Positions 61,152 through 64,000 of a stretch of DNA of 64,000 nucleotides are shown here, piece after piece. The stretch spans positions 310,001 through 374,000 of the forward strand of contig NZ_JAKFIA010000002.1 in NCBI RefSeq assembly GCF_022569295.1, in the 5' to 3' direction. This DNA comes from Pedomonas mirosovicensis. GTDB lineage: Bacteria; Pseudomonadota; Alphaproteobacteria; Sphingomonadales; Sphingomonadaceae. The notes under the pieces were generated by a model. That model did not search any database and was not told the origin of the DNA. It saw nothing but the letters and a program-made list of their open reading frames with translations. Within the stretch, counting starts at the first letter, position 1; every line of letters begins with the position of its first letter. A program made the position numbers and the translations under genes.

Positions 61152-61450
61152 AAACCCAGGCGCTGCCCACCCATGAGAAGGGAGGCGGGCGGCCGTCTGC
61201 GGTCAGGTTTCAGCTAAGTGAACTTTATCAAAATTAAGTGAGGATGAACGGGATGTTGACTTGGCCAATGAATTGGTTACGTCTCTTCCCGAAATGAAGT
61301 CGCGATCCTTAGATGTAATATTTATAAACAATTAGATATTTTATAATTTGTATTTTTAATTCTTCTAAATTGTCCCGGCTCGGGGCGCTGCCGATCGCTT
61401 TTTAAATAGTTCCACGCAGATGTGCCCGGTCCTTGCGGAGAACAACAACA

Positions 61451-64000
61451 ATGATATCTCTCTGCGTCTCCTCCCGTTCCGTTTATCGCAACCACGCCTC
61501 CCGCGGTGTCGTTGCTCTCATGCTGCTGGCGGCGGTGGCGTCTGGCCGCGCTTCTGCTCAGTCGCAGGATGTGGGCATACCCCAGTCCGGTTCCCAGGCC
61601 GGGGATACGCCGAACGATGTCGAACCCGCTGCGGGAATCGGGCCAGACACTGCCCGCCCCGTCCCGCAGGACCATTATCTGGAATTCAAGCAGATCGTCG
61701 TCACCGGCTCGAACATCCGCGGCATCGGCATTTCCGCCGGCTCTCCGCTCACCATCATCGGCCGGCCGGAGATTGAAAGCTCCGGCTATGCCACCACCCA
61801 GCAGATCCTTCAGCTGCTGCCGCAGAATTTCGGCGGCGGCGCGGCGGAGGATACGTCGCGCGGGGCCGAGGCGATCTCTACGCTGAAGCGGCGCACCTCG
61901 GGCATCAACCTGAGAGGCCTGGGCAATGTCGCCACGCTTGTGCTGCTCAACGGGCGGCGCATGATCGGGGCCAGCGATAACGGCGATATTCCCGATATCT
62001 CGCTCATCCCCACCTCCGCGCTTGAGCGCATCGAAATCCTTCCCGATGGCGCATCGGCGGTGTACGGGTCCGATGCTGTGGCCGGCGTCGTCAATTTCAT
62101 CCTGCGCTCGGATTACGAGGGGGCGGAGACCACCCTGCGCTATGGCTCCTCAACCGAGGGCGGGGTTGACGAATATCAGGCGGCGCAGACCTTCGGGTTT
62201 AAGTGGAACGGCGGCAACCTGCTTTTGACCGGCGAATATTATCACCGCGACCGGCTTGATTCCGCCGACCGCGATTTCGCCGCCACGTCGGACCTGACCG
62301 CGCGCGGCGGCACCAACTGGAGCAACTTCTACTCCGTTCCCGGCAATATTATTAATCCGGCAACCTTCACACCAGCCTTCGCCATTCCGCCGGGGCAGGA
62401 TGGGCGCAATCTCACGGCGGCCGATCTCCTGCCGGGGCAGACCAACTTCTTCAACACCCGGCAGGGGGTTGATCTCTTGCCCCGGCAAAATCGCTATAAT
62501 GTCTTCGGTCGGGCCAATCAGGAACTGAACCCGGATCTGAAAATCTTCGCTGAGGTGTTCTTCGCCCAGCGCAAGGCCAAATATCATGATGGCTCGCAGA
62601 TCTGGCCGGTTGTGGTCACGCCTGCCAATCCCTTCTGGGTCGATGCGTTCGGCACCGGCCAGCCCGTCATCGTCGCCTATAATTTTTATAACGATCGAGG
62701 GGCGGAGGCCAAGTTCGCCAACCAGAAAACCTGGCAGAGCACGGCGGGCCTCACCTACGACGTCGCGGGCGACTGGCGGGTCAACGGCTATTTCACCTAT
62801 GCCAAGAGCATCGGTCACCTGGATTTGGGATCGAGGCTGGATCAGGACGAGCTGGCCGCGGCGCTCATCGATCCTAACCGTGAGACGGCGCTCAATGTCT
62901 TTGGCGACGGGAGCGCGAACAACCCTGAAACCATCGCCCGTATTTTCAGCGACGACAGTTATCAGGATCGGGTGCGCTCGCGCTATTGGGCGGTCAACCT
63001 GTTTGCGGATGGCACCGTTTTCGAGGTGCCGGGCGGCCCGATGAAGGTGGGCTTTGGCGGCGAGTTGCGGCGCGAGCGGCTGCGCTCCGTGGTGGACGTG
63101 GATACCTCGCGGTTCAACCGCCGCGTGGCGGCGGCCTTCGGCGAGCTTTATGTGCCGTTTGTCGGTCCCCGCAATGCCATGCCGGGCATCGAGGCGCTCA
63201 ACGTCTCCTTCTCCCTTCGGGCGGAGAAGTATGACGACAAGGAACTGGAGCCTGTTGCCTTCAAGCGGGATGACGCAGACACCATTAACCCCAAGATCGG
63301 GATGAATTGGACAGTCACGCCCGGCCTCATCCTGCAGGCCACCTACGGCACGGCCTTCCGTGCTCCCAGCCTTGGCCAGCTGGCCCAACAGAAATCGCTG
63401 TCCTTCGGCCCGGTGAACGACCCGCGCTCGCCAACAGGCACGACGCAGGCTCTCTTTATCAGCGGCACCCAGCCGGACCTTGAGAACGAGACGGCCGATA
63501 CCTGGACCCTGGGCGCGGTCATCGCGCCGCCGTCCATTCCCATGCTGCGCCTGCAGGGCACCTATTATAATATCAGCTTCACCAACCGCATTACGGGCGC
63601 GGCCATTCCCACGGAGATGATCGCGAACGAGGACCAGTACGCTGAGTTTATCACGCGCAACCCCAGCCTGGCGCAGCTGCAGGCGGCCTGCGCCGGGGCT
63701 GTTCTTGGCTTCACGCCACCGGTTGTCTGCACGACGCCGGATCTGGCTGGCGTCATCATCGACCTGCGAACCGGCAACCGCGCCCGCTATACCACCGAAG
63801 GGTTGGACCTGGCCGCATCCTACACCATCGACACGGATGCTGCCGGCCAGTTCAACCTCATGGCCAACGCCAACTATGTGTTCAACCTGAAACAGTCTCC
63901 CACCCGCGTCGCACCGGCCATCCCCATTCTCGATACCTTCTCCAATCCGGTCGAGCTGCGGGTCCGGGGCGGCGTGGCATGGACCTCCAATTTCGGCCTC
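61451..64000 (+). CDS. TonB-dependent outer-membrane receptor (3' end beyond window)
   Basis: 850 codons visible from ATG 61451. Signal peptide (VALMLLAAVASGRASA), then plug domain: IVVTGSNIRGIGISAGSPLT, the LRGLGNVATLVLLNGRRM box and IEILPDGASAVYGSDAVAGV, then VNFILR. Beta-barrel strands follow. No STN domain precedes the plug. The subfamily is the sphingomonad/xanthomonad type often used for sugars, peptides or plant polymers; substrate unknown. The AT-rich region upstream likely holds its promoter. Confidence 0.93.
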   Translation, partial: MISLCVSSRSVYRNHASRGVVALMLLAAVASGRASAQSQDVGIPQSGSQAGDTPNDVEPAAGIGPDTARPVPQDHYLEFKQIVVTGSNIRGIGISAGSPLTIIGRPEIESSGYATTQQILQLLPQNFGGGAAEDTSRGAEAISTLKRRTSGINLRGLGNVATLVLLNGRRMIGASDNGDIPDISLIPTSALERIEILPDGASAVYGSDAVAGVVNFILRSDYEGAETTLRYGSSTEGGVDEYQAAQTFGFKWNGGNLLLTGEYYHRDRLDSADRDFAATSDLTARGGTNWSNFYSVPGNIINPATFTPAFAIPPGQDGRNLTAADLLPGQTNFFNTRQGVDLLPRQNRYNVFGRANQELNPDLKIFAEVFFAQRKAKYHDGSQIWPVVVTPANPFWVDAFGTGQPVIVAYNFYNDRGAEAKFANQKTWQSTAGLTYDVAGDWRVNGYFTYAKSIGHLDLGSRLDQDELAAALIDPNRETALNVFGDGSANNPETIARIFSDDSYQDRVRSRYWAVNLFADGTVFEVPGGPMKVGFGGELRRERLRSVVDVDTSRFNRRVAAAFGELYVPFVGPRNAMPGIEALNVSFSLRAEKYDDKELEPVAFKRDDADTINPKIGMNWTVTPGLILQATYGTAFRAPSLGQLAQQKSLSFGPVNDPRSPTGTTQALFISGTQPDLENETADTWTLGAVIAPPSIPMLRLQGTYYNISFTNRITGAAIPTEMIANEDQYAEFITRNPSLAQLQAACAGAVLGFTPPVVCTTPDLAGVIIDLRTGNRARYTTEGLDLAASYTIDTDAAGQFNLMANANYVFNLKQSPTRVAPAIPILDTFSNPVELRVRGGVAWTSNFGL

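Larger units (their letters stand above)
60950..61450. other. Junction between tailocin and TonB receptor
   Basis: About 500 bases without a gene. It holds the third palindrome (61028-61054), the fourth exact 18-mer (61134-61151) and an AT-rich tract (about 61200-61375) that differs sharply in composition from the rest. The tract probably carries the promoter of the TonB receptor. The head genes of P2 would be expected here and are not. Confidence 0.6.

Overview
The window reads as high-GC alphaproteobacterial DNA. A sphingomonad or close relative is my inference, from the TonB-receptor style, the RepA/ParAB replicon type, the chrBA cluster and the two-His-rich cytochrome b561/SrpA catalase pair; no rRNA or tRNA is present to test it. 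A plasmid replication and partition core (about 28.8-32.9 kb) suggests the window is part of a large plasmid or chromid.

Region 1 (1-18 kb) is stress and small-molecule metabolism. It holds an ECF sigma factor with its anti-sigma factor, and a divergent SrpA-like catalase / cytochrome b561 / LysR unit. Both divergent promoters carry the same GGAAT-N17-CGTC element. On the same strand lies a six-gene unit: YeiH-type exporter, periplasmic metallo-beta-lactamase-fold protein, small secreted Cys protein, DUF692, DUF2063 and DoxX. The last four have the layout of a bufferin (RiPP metallophore) locus. Two SDR genes with a divergent AraC regulator, an AraC-GyrI regulator, a LysR regulator and a cupin/flavin-oxidase cluster follow. 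That cluster contains a 53-codon remnant of an SDR gene.

Region 2 (18.19-26.94 kb) is a degenerate transposon-like island bounded by inverted 29-bp ends (27/29 identical) of Tn3 style (GGG...TAAG). It carries a decayed tyrosine recombinase, a truncated basic protein, a flavin monooxygenase/MarR pair with duplicated operators, a DUF1259 protein, chrB-chrA chromate resistance, a YdeI-like protein and a serine-recombinase scrap. No transposase is visible.

Region 3 (27-43 kb) is the replicon: parB, parA, an origin with a DnaA box and an iteron array, and repA. Cargo includes an enol-lactonase-like hydrolase, glucokinase, a stand-alone STN protein, a GAF-PAS-PAS-GGDEF-EAL protein, membrane-anchored CsbD/DUF883-like proteins, a Cys-rich copper-binding four-helix protein, a double TetR, tag and ybaK. 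One 18-bp sequence, GCGCGAAAAGTCAGCGGA, recurs without change in four intergenic places from 28.1 to 61.1 kb. It matches the origin iterons.

Region 4 (43.2-60.9 kb) is a P2-type contractile-tail cluster: X, lysis genes, R, J, I, H, a chaperone, V, W, FI, FII, E/E', T, U, D, an Ogr-like activator and an S24 repressor. It has no capsid, portal, terminase, integrase or replication genes, so it looks like a plasmid-borne R-type tailocin. It carries a TetR/O-methyltransferase/SDR cargo. Three palindromes of identical geometry (TGTTGT-N13-ACAACA) precede its three operons. The window ends inside a TonB-dependent receptor.

Six genes (anti-sigma factor, DUF2938, flavin monooxygenase, chrB, gpI, holin) are each broken by one base in or next to a run of G or C. 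Either the assembly has homopolymer errors or these genes are genuinely drifting.
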